Shown here in pieces: positions 63,417-64,000 of a stretch of 64,000 nucleotides of DNA; the first letter of the stretch is position 1, and every line of letters begins with the position of its first letter. Origin of the DNA: Mucilaginibacter sp. Its GTDB lineage: Bacteria > Bacteroidota > Bacteroidia > Sphingobacteriales > Sphingobacteriaceae. The stretch lies in contig JAUCSE010000042.1 in assembly GCA_030445275.1 (NCBI GenBank), positions 1 through 64,000 on the forward strand, given 5' to 3'. A program made the translations under genes and the position numbers. Under the pieces are notes generated by a model that made no database searches, was not told the DNA's origin, and saw only the letters and a program-made list of their open reading frames with translations.

Positions 63417-64000
63417 TTACGCCGTTCTTAATTTTCCCCATTTTAAATAGGTGGCACCCCATGAAAAACCTGCTCCGAAGGCGGTTAGTATCATGTTGTC
63501 GTTATATTTAAAATCGTCTTTAAAATCCCAAAGACATAGTGGTATGGTAGCAGCAGTAGTATTTCCGTATCTATCAATATTTACTTTAACGCGGTCGGCA
63601 GGTAAACCTAAATGATCACCTACAGCATGTATTATCCTGAAATTGGCCTGGTGAGGTATCAACCAATCAATATCCATAATATCCAGATCATTACGCTCCA
63701 GTATAGCTTTACAGGTGTCTGTCATTCCATTAATGGCTGCCTTAAAAACTACACGGCCATCCTGATGTATGAAGTGCTTATGTGCATCAACACTCTCGTT
63801 AGTAGCCGGAACTTTGGAGCCGCCGGCCGGTACTAGTAAATGCTCCCTACCCTTGCCATCGGTTTTAAAAATGCTATCAATCAAGCCAATATCCTCGGTT
63901 GATGGTTCAATTAAAACAGCTCCGGCACCATCGCCAAAAAGTATACAGGTGTTCCTGTCTTTATAATTGATGATAGCGCTATTTTGATCCGCCCCAACAA
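63417..64000 (-). CDS. 3-oxoacyl-ACP synthase III (FabH), partial
   Basis: Only the C-terminal two-thirds is in the window; the 5' end lies beyond base 64000. The visible frame begins VGADQNSAIINYKDRNTCIL and has FGDGAGAVLIEPS, the His of HQANFRIIHAV and Asn of RYGNTTAATIPLCL, two of the Cys-His-Asn catalytic residues of KAS III. The catalytic Cys is outside the window. A TTG near 63884 is not the true start. FabH starts fatty-acid chains, or it may act in a specialised lipid pathway. A housekeeping role is likely. Confidence 0.93.
   Translation of the reverse strand, partial: VGADQNSAIINYKDRNTCILFGDGAGAVLIEPSTEDIGLIDSIFKTDGKGREHLLVPAGGSKVPATNESVDAHKHFIHQDGRVVFKAAINGMTDTCKAILERNDLDIMDIDWLIPHQANFRIIHAVGDHLGLPADRVKVNIDRYGNTTAATIPLCLWDFKDDFKYNDNMILTAFGAGFSWGATYLKWGKLRTA

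Overview
The window is chromosomal DNA from a Bacteroidota species, most likely family Sphingobacteriaceae (Mucilaginibacter- or Pedobacter-like). Three things point there: a serine palmitoyltransferase that closely resembles the Sphingobacterium enzyme, promoters with the Bacteroidota -7 box TAnnTTTG, and many families typical of the phylum (DUF5686 protein, DUF3943 protein, TMEM220-like protein, YwbE). There is no rRNA, phage, insertion sequence or CRISPR array. The window holds 52 credible protein genes, one SAM-I riboswitch, one tRNA-Cys and many dispersed palindromic intergenic repeats.

Layout. 1-14.7 kb: alaS (with an unusual in-frame insertion), a lipoprotein, a MerR regulator, a ComEC-like protein, a secreted protein, a membrane sulfatase-fold enzyme, a biotin-linked operon (Nudix, bioA, di-iron protein), a CDF metal transporter and an aspartate aminotransferase. 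14.7-21.6 kb: an outer-membrane protein and a TolC/MFP/RND efflux operon. 21.9-32.7 kb: a sphingolipid and inositol-lipid cluster. 32.9-46.4 kb: a frameshifted TPR protein, a CAP protein, an MBL-fold hydrolase, a BLUF photoreceptor, secreted esterase and phosphodiesterase, an AraC regulator, a Tat-dependent amidase, an SDR, DUF72, DUF1345 and YwbE. 46.6-48.4 kb: argH, then a SAM-I riboswitch whose only downstream gene on its strand is tRNA-Cys. 48.4-57.8 kb: a DUF3943 protein, a TMEM220-like protein, a small Anbu/transglutaminase unit, bestrophin, a Usp-like protein, a two-component system with a YdcF protein, and a TesA-like esterase. 58.2-64 kb: a GH78 rhamnosidase, a START protein, a YitT transporter, an acyl-CoA thioesterase and the 3' part of a FabH gene.

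How the genes work together. The 21.9-32.7 kb cluster reads as a nearly complete route to inositol phosphorylceramide: Spt makes 3-ketosphinganine, a GNAT-like bacterial ceramide synthase acylates it, an SDR-type reductase reduces it, MIPS makes inositol-3-phosphate, a CDP-alcohol phosphatidyltransferase makes the phosphatidylinositol(-phosphate) donor, an FA2H/Scs7-like enzyme hydroxylates the acyl chain, and an AUR1-like PAP2 protein moves the inositol-phosphate head group to ceramide. Two identical LacI-type palindromes sit before the MIPS gene. The most unusual arrangement is the SAM-I riboswitch with its own promoter, which leads into tRNA-Cys and no met gene. Several genes have a -7 box only 3-10 bases before the start codon, so they are probably leaderless or nearly so.
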